From contig JBMYRH010000023.1 in the NCBI GenBank assembly GCA_049602155.1, forward strand, positions 1-64,000: DNA of 64,000 bases, given 5' to 3'. This DNA is from JBMYRH01 sp049602155. GTDB lineage: Bacteria; Myxococcota_A; UBA9042; PHBI01; JBMYRH01. Below, in pieces: positions 1 through 9,349 of this stretch (within the stretch, counting starts at the first letter, position 1; each line of letters opens with the position of its first letter). Both the position numbers and the translations under genes were made by a program. The notes under the pieces are model-generated. The model had not been told where the DNA came from and ran no database searches. It saw only the letters and a list, made by a program, of their open reading frames with translations.

Positions 1-3000
1 GGATTCGATTTGGAGGGCCGCTCCACCAAAGCCGCCCGTTGCTGAGACATAAGAGACGAGCGCAGGCAGCGGCTCTGCGCCCAAGCCGAGAGGTGGCCCG
101 GTGAGCGCCACTCGGATCGCCGGGGTGTTTGGGTTATCGCAGAGCACTCCGCAGCCGACATCGACACCGATGAGGCCCCCGCTTGGGGCGATCCGGACGA
201 CCTCCTGAGGCTCTGCTCCCGCCGGGATCTCCGGGCATGTGATCCGTGTCACGCTCGGGCCATTGTCGGCGCGTATGAGATACCCCGCAGGGATGTGCAG
301 GCCGGCCGCGACTGTGTTTTCGCTAAACTCCGTCGGGGAGCTCGCTGTGCAGACGTCCCACTCGCCATCTCCGATACGGATGACAGCCTCTAAGACGCCG
401 TCGTTGACCAAATTGGCGATCACGGCGCGCAAGTAGTGCCCGGCAGAGATCGCGTCAGGGAATGTGAAGCCGAGGTCATAGGTCGCGATACAGATCGCGT
501 CGTTAATTTCGTTCAAGGCAGCCACACACTCGCTTTCGCCGAAGGCGCACTCGCTGTCGATGAGCTGCTCAACCGGCTCAATCCAAGCGCAGCCCTCTTG
601 GATGGCACCAAGGTCAGCCGACTCGAGCTCGGTGAGCTCGGGCGGTAAGGAGAAGTTTGCGTCCTGGTATCCACCGTCAGCCCATTGGTTGAAGGCCTCG
701 CTGGCCGACGATGTATTGATGACGTCGATTCCGTTTAAGTGCTGCGCGATATAGCTCGCCAGCACGACATCACCATCTGCGATGTCCGGTATACCGATCT
801 GGATGTGCCCTTGGTCGTCTATGCCAAGGGTGGTGCTGAGCCCGATCAGGACGTTCCCGGCGTTGATGGATTGACCCATTGTGGTCGCCGCATCGACGTC
901 TGAGCTCAGGTGTGTGATCGCGAATAGGTTCTTCGCGAAGACGCTCTCAAAGAGGTTCACTTGGAGCTTCTCGTAGGAGGTCCCCGTGGGGTGCTCGACG
1001 CGCATGCCGAAGGCATTGCCGACGACTGTCAGGTGTCTTAAGTGGAGGTAAGCGGTGTTCGCCGCCTCCGGGAGCGATATCTCGATGCCTGTGCTGTCCT
1101 GCGCGGTGACGATGAGGTGAGACAATATCGAGTCAGGGCCAGTCATCTTGATCGCGGGGATGTCGTGTTTGCACGCGCCGTCAAGGCACTGGACGTTGAA
1201 GCCAGACAGCGCAGCGCTCCCACCGCCGAGCTCGAGGACCCCTGCGCTTGGACAGTCCGGATCGTCGTAGGTGGAACAGCTTGCCGGCTCATCCTTACAA
1301 ACCAGCTGGGTGTGCTTGGGCCCCATCGCAGAGAGGACCCTCACGCTCGACCCCAGCGTGAGCCCACACGATTCCCACTCACCGGGGCCCAAGATGATCG
1401 AGGTGACATTCTCTTCGTCCGCGACTGTGAGGGCGTCGAAGAGCCTCCCGCCCATCTCGTCATGGTCTAAGCATAAGCCGTAATCTGTGAGCACTTGATC
1501 GCCCTCGCCGCCCCAAGCGGCGCTCTGCTCGGCACATCCGTTGGTGAGCGCTGGGGCTTGTTCACACCCTGGCCAGTCGAAGCCTCCGCCGTCGGCGTGA
1601 GAGGGGTTCGTGATGCTCCACTCACAGCTCACTTGCACGGCCCCCATGTCGAGGCCGTCGCTTGCTTTGCCGATGACCAACGTCTCCGAGGCCTCAGTCG
1701 GCTCGAAGGTGGCGTCATCCAGCTGGGGGTCGGCGAGCTTACACGCGAGCCCGTCGGTTGGGTTGTGGGGGCAATAGACGATGTTGGTCGAAGAGACGTC
1801 CGATTCGCCTGAGGGCCCCCGCACCGGGGTGTAGACGTCTTGGAAGATGTTGTCCTTGAGGGTGCTGGTCTCCAAAGTGCTCGGCTCAGTGAACTCAACC
1901 CCGGTCATCTGATGGACGAAGGTGTTGTGTGTGACCGTCGCCCCTGTGCTGTGCACTTGAAGGCCCCAGGCCTCTGAGCCTTCTGGCACTTGGAAGGGGA
2001 CACCCTCACCGTAGAGCACATTGAAGCGGAAGCGCTCCGACGCTGGGGTGTCGTCGTCCCCGCGGATGGACACGTACTTGGTGTGCGCGTCGTAGGGGTT
2101 GCTCGGTCCGTAAAATTTGAAGCCCTCAACCGTCGCGCCATCCAAGACCAGCATGAAGTCTTTGCAGTTGTCACCGATATGGAGGGTGGTGATCTCTGCG
2201 CCATGTGTGCTCATCAGCCGCACCCCCTCTGGCACCACGAGGGCTGAGAGGTCGCCGTTGTGGTTCGATTGGCTGCAGTCGTCGATGGGATAGTCACCTG
2301 GATAGACCAGCACGACGTCTCCGCTGCTGGATGCGTCGAGGGCCTCCTTCAGGTCGGTGTAGGCATCACACGCCTCGATGAGGTTGGCCCCGACTTCATC
2401 GGGGTCCACGACAACGCGGACCGGGCTGTCACCGAAGTCGACCGGGCTGCAGATCTCCTCGGCCGTGAAGCTGAACACCTCAAGCGTGCACTCTGCTGAA
2501 CCCCCGGCCTCGCAGTTCGAGGTGCAGCCAGCCCAGGCGCACTGGCTCTGGGCGGCGCCCAGATCTTTGCCATCCTCTGTCGATGCGCCGATGAGGGGCG
2601 AGTTCTGGGCCGGCGTAAAGCCACTCTCGAACAGCGGATCAGCGCCCGTGCACTCAGGGCTTCCGTCAGAGCAGAACACATGATTGTGCGGCGGGGCCAT
2701 GAGGATCGAGCAGTCGATTGAGGTGGTACACGAGGTGGATGTCCCGACGCAGAAGTTCGCGACGCAGCCCATGGTGGAGGGGTGGTTCTGTACTGGCCAA
2801 TAGACGTCATACATCACGTTGTCGGTCACCTCGGCGCTGCCCAGCGTGACGCCCGCATCGAGGTCTACGCCAACCCCTGAGAAGGCCAGGGTGTTGTGTT
2901 TTACTCTGCTCCCTTGACCACGGACCCTGACCGCCGCTGCGTTCTCTGCGTAACCGGCCCCTTCGTTTGTCTCGCCGCCGATGATGTTGAATTCCAGGAC

Positions 3001-6000
3001 GTTATTCGCGTTCCCGCCGCTGGTACTCCCCAACATCTCGACGAAGGTTGTGACAGTGCTGACCGGCTGGGCGTCGATTCGAAAGCCTTGGAGCGTCGCA
3101 TCTTGGTGCAGGACCACACCGACTGAGCCTGTCACGGTGAGCGTCGTCTCTGTCGGTCCGCCCACCGCCCGCACGGTGACGCCAATCGGGACGTGAAGAT
3201 CGCTGACCTGGTAGAGCCCAGGGTGAACTAAGACCACATCGCCCGGCTGCATAGGTTTGAGGTTAAACAGGTCGTGGAGGTTCGGCATCACGTCACAGGT
3301 GACGAGCGTGCTTGGATCGCACCCAGGGCACCATTCCGGGTTGGAATTGGAGACATGGTGAACGTTGTTGCCCTGAGGGACGCCTGCGATTGCGTTACAG
3401 GTGTCCGCGGGCAGGGGTAAACGGGGCATGTTCGCTAATATCAGATCGCACGGGTCGACAGGCGTGGGGCCCCCGCCACCAGTCTCCGTGCACTCGCCGG
3501 AGAGGCAGACCTCGCCGGCGTCGCACATGCCAGTCTCACCGCAGAGACCACCGCATTCGTCCTGGCCGCATTCCTTGTCACCGCACTGCGGGACACAGAA
3601 GACACACTGCGTGGCTGGCGAATTATTAGGGTTTGTCTCGCAGACCGTCATCTCCGGGCACGCTCCGCACGTCCCGCCGCACCCGCTTGGCCCACATAGT
3701 CTCCCATCACAGCTGTCGACACAGTTGCCGCAATCGACACCAACGATGACGTCCTCTGAGATGTAGCCGCCCCCAGCCTGTGCCTGCATGGAGTACTCGA
3801 GGAGTGTGGCGCCGTTAAGGTAGGAGAGGGCGAGGACCCCGGAGTCATCTGGGCTGCTTGACCATCCGTCGCCGAAGCTGTCGGTGGCTCGCAGGATGTA
3901 GGTGCCAGTCGTGAGTGTCACCCCGGTGGTGTATGTCGCGCTGCTGGCGTAGTCGGAGCCGGTCGCGATGACCTTTTCACTAGCGGCATCAATCAAACTC
4001 CAGCCGATCTCCTCTGCGTACACCACGGGTGTCGACATCTGGAGCATGATGTCGCATCCAGTGGGCTCTACACAGGACGTGTTCCCCGAGCAGACCGTCC
4101 CAGGGGCACAACCCTGGCCACATGTACCGCCGCATCCATCCGCACCGCAGATGTCAGTCGCCTCGCAGGAGGGGGTACACGGCTCACAGGAACCGCCGAG
4201 GCACAGCTCGCCCTCCGCGCAGTCACCACATGAGGCATTGCAGCCATCTGAGCCGCAGCTCACGCCCTCACAAGAGGGGACGCACTCCGCGACGGGCTCA
4301 CAGCTCCCCGCCATGCACTCATGCGGTACTCCGTCCACCGTCGTACATGAGCCGCAGCTACCATTACAGCCGTTGCTGCCGCACTCCTTATCCGTGCAGT
4401 CCGGTATGCAGTCTGAGGTGCACTGATTGTCCACGCAGTCGACCCCGGGTGCGCAGGCGCCGCAGCTGCCCCCACATCCGTCGTCACCGCAGCTCTTGCC
4501 GTCACAGTCGGGCACGCAGACGCACGCGCCGCCTTGGCAGGCCTCTTGACCGGTGCATTGACCACACGAACCGCCGCAGCCGTCCGTGCCACAGGTCTTA
4601 CCGTCGCAGTCTGGCGCGCAGACACACTGCCCTGCCTCACAGGCCTCCCACGACGGACATGCGCCGCAGTCGCCGCCACATCCATCGGAGCCACAGGGTT
4701 TGTCGGCGGCGCAGCTCGGTTCGCAGATGCATTGCCCTTCGATATCACAGACATCTTGACCGATGCAGGTGCCGCAGACGCCTCCGCAGCCATCCTCGCC
4801 GCACACTTTGCCGTCGCACAGGGGTACACACCCACAGACCCCACTGATGCATGTATCTCCCACGGTCGTGGGGTCTTGGTCGTCGCACGCGGTGCCGTCG
4901 GCGGCCTGCTGCGATATGCAGTCACCGCTGGGTTCAAAACAGAACTCGTCGGTGCAGGGGTTGTCGTCGCTGCAGTCGATCTGTGTGGTCGAGCATATCC
5001 CGTCGCTGCATGCATTGTCTGTGCACGGGTTGTCATCGTCACAGTCGATCGGCGTGACGACGCACTGGAAGCTCGTGATGTCACACGCCGTCGGCGCGCA
5101 GAGATCATCAGTCGTGCATGCACCACAGTCCCCGCCGCAGCCATCATCACCACACTGCTTATCGGTACAGTCTGGGGTGCATCCACATTGCCCGGCAACG
5201 CAGGCGTCCAGGGTCGTGTTGGGGTTACCATCGTCGCAGGGCGTACCATCGGTCACCGGCTCTGAGGCGCACGAGCCGTCACTCGAGTTACAGGTCTCTA
5301 CGGTGCAGAGGTTTGAGTCGTCACAGATGACCGGCGTATGGGTGCACGCGTCTTCCTCGCAGCCATCGGTGGTGCAGGGGTCGCCGTCGTTACAGTCTGT
5401 GGGCGTCGGGGTGCAGGTCCCGCCTTCGCCGCAGGTGTGCACCACGCAAGACTCTGTCGGGCAATCGCCACAGGTGCCGCCACAGCCGTCATCTCCGCAG
5501 CTCTTCCCGTCGCAGTCCGGCACACATTCGCACTGACCGGTCACTGGGTCGCATGCGCTGCCCTCTTCGCATCCACCATCGAGTGCGCCGCAGACGCCGT
5601 CACAGCCATCTGAGCCACAGGTCTTACCTTCGCAGCTGGGGACACAGCCACACTCGGCGCAGAGCACCATCGCCATATCTCGGCACTCGAGGGTCCAAGC
5701 CACGTCGCCACAGCACGCAGGGAGCGCTGCACAGACCGTCTCCGCGCACGCCGTCGCGCCGTCGCTCCCGATGCAGGACCCTTCTGAGTGCGCGTAACAG
5801 CAGCTCGAGGCTGGCACCTCGACGGCGTACCAATCGCAGCTCACTTGAACCGCGCCGAGGTCGTGCCCCGCCTCGCCGGCGCCGATGAAGGCCTCCGCCT
5901 CCGTGTAATCCCAGTCTTCCGGGCAGTTCGCCTGGATCTCATTTTCTGCGGCATCGAGCGCCTTAACCTGCCCCTCTCCCGCGTCATCGAATGCGACATA

Positions 6001-8211
6001 GGCACCCGCCTCGATCCCGCAAAAGTGGTTGTTCTTGGTGGCGAGCTCGACCTCGACGCCCTCGTCGTATGCGATGCCGATGTGATTCCAGCTCATCACG
6101 CTCTGGCCGAGGGTGATGAGGACGGAGGAGGCATCGTCTTCGCTGTGGGGCGCAACGACCCAGATCGCGCGGTCGTATGTTGCGAGCGTCAGGTTGTTCA
6201 GGGTGACCGCGGTCGGTTGTTCTGTCCCCTCCACGTCGACCTTCGGGAGGTTCAGCTCGATCCCGATCCCTTGCTCATTACCGGAGCTCAGCACGTGGTC
6301 GATGACGACATCTGCTCCCGTGACCTTGATGGCGGGCACCATGACGCCATTCAGCGCCTCGTCTGTGACCTCGACGCTGACACCCACGAGGCCGCTCTGA
6401 TGTCCGAGGCTCAGGACACGGGACTCGGGGCAGTCTCGTGTTTCACCTTCCGCCGGGCTGGTACAGGCCTCTGGGAGAGGCTCAGTGCACTGGATGACCG
6501 TGTTGGCAGGTCCCGCGGCGCCGATGAGGAAGACCCCGTCGGGGACCTCGACGTTGCATGCATCCCAGAGGCCGGGCTCGAGCAACAGCTCTTCGCTCAT
6601 CGGCTCAGCGGCGCTGAAGGTCGCGTTGAGCACCTCTTGGAGATCGCCATGCTCCCCCGTATCGACCTCAGCGCAGGCGTCGACTTGGCCGAGCCAGAGC
6701 GGCTCATCGTCCTCGCCAAGGCAGTGGTTCAGCGTACCGACGGCGTGCGCGCAGCGGAATGGGGCTGCCCTGACGTCCCAGCCGCAGTTGCTTTGAGTGG
6801 CGCCGACATCGGAGTCGTCTGCGCCTCGCTCGACGAGCTTACTCAGGGTGGTGTCGTCTTTCGCCGTGTACGTCTCGGTGTCGAACTCAGCCCCGGAGAT
6901 GGTCTCTCCGTTGGCGGTCGCCGAGTCGTCGGTGATCTGCTTGGTGGGGTTGGATGTCTTGATGTAGACGTTGCTCTCGGCAGTGACGTTGACCGCCGCG
7001 GCTTCCGCTGAGATGCCGTGCGCCGACAAGCTCCAGAACAGCGAGCTGTGGATCGTGACCTCTGAGTCTGCCGCTGCGGTCTCCACGACGACGCCGGACT
7101 TGCCGTTGTAAAAGGTGTTGTTATGGAGGCGGCTGGGGACCTCGGTGCTGATGCCGCGCTTGCCACCTGTGAAGGTCGAGTAAGACACGATGGCGGGATC
7201 CTCGGAGTCTCCCCCCGCCAACTTCAACAAGGTCAGGTCTGCGCACCCATCTTGAGCGTCACAGCCCAAGGAGACGCCTTGGACCAGGGCGCCCCCCTCG
7301 ACACGCAAGATCGCTTGGTCGCAGCCGCCCGGCTCGGCGATGATCTGCGTGGCGACTGCGCCTGAGATGCTGCGCACCGTCACCCCGGCAGGGATCACGA
7401 GGTCGCACGCCTCATGTGCGCCATCTCCGAGCATGATGACGCTGCCCCATTTCAAGGCCTGAGGCTCACGCTCCAAGGCCTCCTTGAGGGTCTTATCGAC
7501 GCTCGCATTCGGACAGTGCGGGTCATCGCTCGATGGGCCATGGACGAAGCGCAGATCACCGTCTTCGGTTCCCCCCCAGGGTTGAAAGGGGACGCATTGG
7601 CCCTCATCATTGAGGGGAGGGACGTCGATGCCGCAGAAGAGCCAATCGGGCTGCTCGAGGCACTCTGCCTCTCCGACCCCGTTCATCACACACAACCCGA
7701 AGAGCCCTCGCTCGTCGCAGAGCTTGCCGGCCTCGATGGCGGTCCATCTGGTGGCGTTGGCGTCGTCCTCACCAGGGTTGCAGACCTCGCACGTGTTCTC
7801 TGGATTATGGGTACCACTGTCGACGCAGACGCCGTCGATCTCACACGCCAGCTCTGTGCGATCGACGCACAGCTCGATCCCGTCGTCACAGATGGTGATG
7901 TCATCTAAACAGGTATTTGAGTCGTCTGAGTCGCAGGGGAGGTCTGCGACGCAATCTGGGGTCACCTGGTCCGTGTCCTCTTCGACGCTCGCATCGTCGG
8001 TCCCGTCGCTGTCATTGCTGGCCTGCGCGTCGGCGTTCCCAGCGGCCGCTTTGTTCGCCTCGTACTCCTCGAACGTCGTGTTCGGGTCTTCGAGGTCCGC
8101 CATCTCTGTGACGTAGTCGGGCAAGGCTGGCGGATCGAAGCATCCGCTCAGACCTACCCCGCTCACCACGACGGCCAAGAGGAGCCACCCTGTCTTCAAG
8201 CTGCTCTGCAA
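1..8211 (-). CDS. Giant modular beta-helix / cysteine-rich lipoprotein, 3' end outside the window
   Basis: The frame is open from a TTG at 8211 to the window edge (2,737 codons, no stop seen), so the C terminus is missing. Residues 1-24 form a lipoprotein signal ending in the lipobox LSGC (Cys24). After a linker and short Cys-rich stretch come two right-handed beta-helix-like modules (about 218-474 and 481-794), a long cysteine-rich cassette (about 798-1590) holding twelve CGxDGCGGxCGxC-type units and an embedded DSFGDGW domain, then three more beta-helix modules and the start of a sixth. Each complete module opens with a PGxY/GxW...PxGV entry and closes with DxGAxQxxCxW (near 6790, 5845, 2555, 1630 and 590). 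It is probably anchored in the outer membrane and exposed. The ligand is unknown. The TTG start is supported by GGAGG 7 nt upstream. Confidence 0.85.
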   Translation of the reverse strand, partial: MQSSLKTGWLLLAVVVSGVGLSGCFDPPALPDYVTEMADLEDPNTTFEEYEANKAAAGNADAQASNDSDGTDDASVEEDTDQVTPDCVADLPCDSDDSNTCLDDITICDDGIELCVDRTELACEIDGVCVDSGTHNPENTCEVCNPGEDDANATRWTAIEAGKLCDERGLFGLCVMNGVGEAECLEQPDWLFCGIDVPPLNDEGQCVPFQPWGGTEDGDLRFVHGPSSDDPHCPNASVDKTLKEALEREPQALKWGSVIMLGDGAHEACDLVIPAGVTVRSISGAVATQIIAEPGGCDQAILRVEGGALVQGVSLGCDAQDGCADLTLLKLAGGDSEDPAIVSYSTFTGGKRGISTEVPSRLHNNTFYNGKSGVVVETAAADSEVTIHSSLFWSLSAHGISAEAAAVNVTAESNVYIKTSNPTKQITDDSATANGETISGAEFDTETYTAKDDTTLSKLVERGADDSDVGATQSNCGWDVRAAPFRCAHAVGTLNHCLGEDDEPLWLGQVDACAEVDTGEHGDLQEVLNATFSAAEPMSEELLLEPGLWDACNVEVPDGVFLIGAAGPANTVIQCTEPLPEACTSPAEGETRDCPESRVLSLGHQSGLVGVSVEVTDEALNGVMVPAIKVTGADVVIDHVLSSGNEQGIGIELNLPKVDVEGTEQPTAVTLNNLTLATYDRAIWVVAPHSEDDASSVLITLGQSVMSWNHIGIAYDEGVEVELATKNNHFCGIEAGAYVAFDDAGEGQVKALDAAENEIQANCPEDWDYTEAEAFIGAGEAGHDLGAVQVSCDWYAVEVPASSCCYAHSEGSCIGSDGATACAETVCAALPACCGDVAWTLECRDMAMVLCAECGCVPSCEGKTCGSDGCDGVCGALDGGCEEGSACDPVTGQCECVPDCDGKSCGDDGCGGTCGDCPTESCVVHTCGEGGTCTPTPTDCNDGDPCTTDGCEEDACTHTPVICDDSNLCTVETCNSSDGSCASEPVTDGTPCDDGNPNTTLDACVAGQCGCTPDCTDKQCGDDGCGGDCGACTTDDLCAPTACDITSFQCVVTPIDCDDDNPCTDNACSDGICSTTQIDCSDDNPCTDEFCFEPSGDCISQQAADGTACDDQDPTTVGDTCISGVCGCVPLCDGKVCGEDGCGGVCGTCIGQDVCDIEGQCICEPSCAADKPCGSDGCGGDCGACPSWEACEAGQCVCAPDCDGKTCGTDGCGGSCGQCTGQEACQGGACVCVPDCDGKSCGDDGCGGSCGACAPGVDCVDNQCTSDCIPDCTDKECGSNGCNGSCGSCTTVDGVPHECMAGSCEPVAECVPSCEGVSCGSDGCNASCGDCAEGELCLGGSCEPCTPSCEATDICGADGCGGTCGQGCAPGTVCSGNTSCVEPTGCDIMLQMSTPVVYAEEIGWSLIDAASEKVIATGSDYASSATYTTGVTLTTGTYILRATDSFGDGWSSSPDDSGVLALSYLNGATLLEYSMQAQAGGGYISEDVIVGVDCGNCVDSCDGRLCGPSGCGGTCGACPEMTVCETNPNNSPATQCVFCVPQCGDKECGQDECGGLCGETGMCDAGEVCLSGECTETGGGGPTPVDPCDLILANMPRLPLPADTCNAIAGVPQGNNVHHVSNSNPEWCPGCDPSTLVTCDVMPNLHDLFNLKPMQPGDVVLVHPGLYQVSDLHVPIGVTVRAVGGPTETTLTVTGSVGVVLHQDATLQGFRIDAQPVSTVTTFVEMLGSTSGGNANNVLEFNIIGGETNEGAGYAENAAAVRVRGQGSRVKHNTLAFSGVGVDLDAGVTLGSAEVTDNVMYDVYWPVQNHPSTMGCVANFCVGTSTSCTTSIDCSILMAPPHNHVFCSDGSPECTGADPLFESGFTPAQNSPLIGASTEDGKDLGAAQSQCAWAGCTSNCEAGGSAECTLEVFSFTAEEICSPVDFGDSPVRVVVDPDEVGANLIEACDAYTDLKEALDASSSGDVVLVYPGDYPIDDCSQSNHNGDLSALVVPEGVRLMSTHGAEITTLHIGDNCKDFMLVLDGATVEGFKFYGPSNPYDAHTKYVSIRGDDDTPASERFRFNVLYGEGVPFQVPEGSEAWGLQVHSTGATVTHNTFVHQMTGVEFTEPSTLETSTLKDNIFQDVYTPVRGPSGESDVSSTNIVYCPHNPTDGLACKLADPQLDDATFEPTEASETLVIGKASDGLDMGAVQVSCEWSITNPSHADGGGFDWPGCEQAPALTNGCAEQSAAWGGEGDQVLTDYGLCLDHDEMGGRLFDALTVADEENVTSIILGPGEWESCGLTLGSSVRVLSAMGPKHTQLVCKDEPASCSTYDDPDCPSAGVLELGGGSAALSGFNVQCLDGACKHDIPAIKMTGPDSILSHLIVTAQDSTGIEISLPEAANTAYLHLRHLTVVGNAFGMRVEHPTGTSYEKLQVNLFESVFAKNLFAITHLSSDVDAATTMGQSINAGNVLIGLSTTLGIDDQGHIQIGIPDIADGDVVLASYIAQHLNGIDVINTSSASEAFNQWADGGYQDANFSLPPELTELESADLGAIQEGCAWIEPVEQLIDSECAFGESECVAALNEINDAICIATYDLGFTFPDAISAGHYLRAVIANLVNDGVLEAVIRIGDGEWDVCTASSPTEFSENTVAAGLHIPAGYLIRADNGPSVTRITCPEIPAGAEPQEVVRIAPSGGLIGVDVGCGVLCDNPNTPAIRVALTGPPLGLGAEPLPALVSYVSATGGFGGAALQIES
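3470..5650 (-). repeat. Array of twelve CGxDGCGGxCGxC-type units within the giant lipoprotein
   Basis: About twelve copies of a 13-residue module with five cysteines are spaced roughly 35-120 codons apart. Some are degenerate, for example CGSNGCNGSCGSC near 4370 and CGQDECGG near 3555. They alternate with CDDGDPCT-type segments. The spacing is irregular and all copies stay in frame, so this is a protein repeat, not a CRISPR or satellite. Confidence 0.8.
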
Positions 8212-8212
8212 C

Positions 8213-9349
8213 TTAGAACCTCCACGTCGCGCTCGTGACTGCGCCCCCGCGCGTGGGTGTCACTCCGATCACGGGTATCGAGAACTCGGCGGTGTCGGTC
8301 GTGTCCCCGGGGCTCTCCGCGACGGCCATCCAGATGATACCGCCGATGGCGACACCGATGCTGAGTCCGTACAGTACATTGGAGGCCATCTGCATGGTGT
8401 CTCGCGATGCACTCAGGCTCTCGGCTTTCTCGACATCATCTTTGGCCTCTTGGACGGTGTAGCCGTCACCCGGGGCATTCTCGGAGAGCTGTCGGACGTG
8501 CGCGTCGAGCGCATTGTTCTCCAGGGTCGCGACGACCGTGAGGCCGACCGCGGCGACCGCGAGCGCGCCGCCGACGCCGATCATCGTGTAGGGGCCGACC
8601 ATGGATGGTGCATCGCTGACCTGGATGCTCTTCGTCACCGGGGTCACCGCGTCCCCTGGTGTCTCCGAGGTCGCTGGTGCCGAGGTCGCTGGATCGGGGA
8701 TCGGCTCGGGTGGCCCACCGATGCGCTCAAGGGTCGCGCTCATCGGTATCAGTTCCCCCGCGCTCAAGGTCACGGTGCGGATGACCTCGGTGTAGCCCTC
8801 GAGCGAGATACGGAGCGTGTGCTCGCCGGGCTTGAGGTAGATCGGGTAGGGGGTCTTGGCTTCTCCATCTGCCCCAACTCGCACGTCATTGACGAACAGC
8901 ACCGCCTCCGTGGGGGTTGAGGTCACGCTGACCAGGGCATGGGTCTCTAGCGCTTGGTGCTCAAGCTCGCCGACCTCGGCTTCGACAGCTTCGCGCCTCG
9001 CGCGCCACTTCGGTGGCAGCATCTTGAGGTGAAGCGCGCTGGCATCGAGGAATCGCCGATAATACTCCAGCGCATAGCCCGGCTGCTCAAGGCCTCGAAA
9101 GGCATAGGCGACACCGATCATGCCCTTCCAAGAGGCCGCTTGGTGTTCACCGGCGTCCACGAGGCTCTGACGAAAGCGGTCCAAGGCTTGCTCGAAGGCG
9201 CCACCCTGAAGGGCCTCACGTCCCTGGCCGTAGCTGTCCTTGAACGTCGTGGGCTCGGCGTGCGCGGCCGGGCTCATCCACATGGTGGCCAGGAGCAGGG
9301 CGATACAGAGGCCCCAATGGGGCCGTCGATCAGTCGTCGAAGAGGACAT
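8213..9349 (-). CDS. Exported TPR-like / PEGA-domain membrane protein
   Basis: 378 residues. The N terminus is a signal peptide (hydrophobic CIALLLATMW then AHA at about 30). Residues 35-125 look like helical TPR-type repeats (alternating Tyr, Ala and Gly, as in GMIGVAYAF). Residues 140-210 match a PEGA domain: VSVTSTPTEAVLFVND, a G-x-TP-like turn and a final EGY. A Pro/Thr linker follows, then two membrane segments at about 253-272 and 328-346. The start ATG lies inside the 3' end of the kinase gene (20-nt overlap), and its stop is 1 nt before the next start, so the three genes form one transcription unit. PEGA domains are known in bacterial surface and kinase-associated proteins. The exact role here is unknown. 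Confidence 0.85.
   Translation of the reverse strand: MSSSTTDRRPHWGLCIALLLATMWMSPAAHAEPTTFKDSYGQGREALQGGAFEQALDRFRQSLVDAGEHQAASWKGMIGVAYAFRGLEQPGYALEYYRRFLDASALHLKMLPPKWRARREAVEAEVGELEHQALETHALVSVTSTPTEAVLFVNDVRVGADGEAKTPYPIYLKPGEHTLRISLEGYTEVIRTVTLSAGELIPMSATLERIGGPPEPIPDPATSAPATSETPGDAVTPVTKSIQVSDAPSMVGPYTMIGVGGALAVAAVGLTVVATLENNALDAHVRQLSENAPGDGYTVQEAKDDVEKAESLSASRDTMQMASNVLYGLSIGVAIGGIIWMAVAESPGDTTDTAEFSIPVIGVTPTRGGAVTSATWRF
8219..8223 (-). promoter_or_regulatory. Shine-Dalgarno GGAGG for the giant lipoprotein
   Basis: GGAGG on the minus strand, 7 nt before the TTG at 8211, lies inside the last codons of the upstream PEGA gene (stop at 8215-8213). It decides the TTG start and suggests translational coupling of the two genes. 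Confidence 0.7.

Noticed and set aside
4122..5536. Several plus-strand ORFs of 240-260 residues, Arg/His-rich or Ala/Val-rich
   Set aside because: All are antisense shadows of the twelve-unit cysteine cassette, which reads cleanly on the minus strand with lipobox and Shine-Dalgarno.
3470..5650. Regularly recurring DNA motif that could look like a CRISPR
   Set aside because: Copies are unequal in spacing, diverge in third positions, and are all translated in frame as a protein module.
5788..7011. 407-residue plus ORF
   Set aside because: Antisense in the same codon register as the giant lipoprotein; no domain and no ribosome site.
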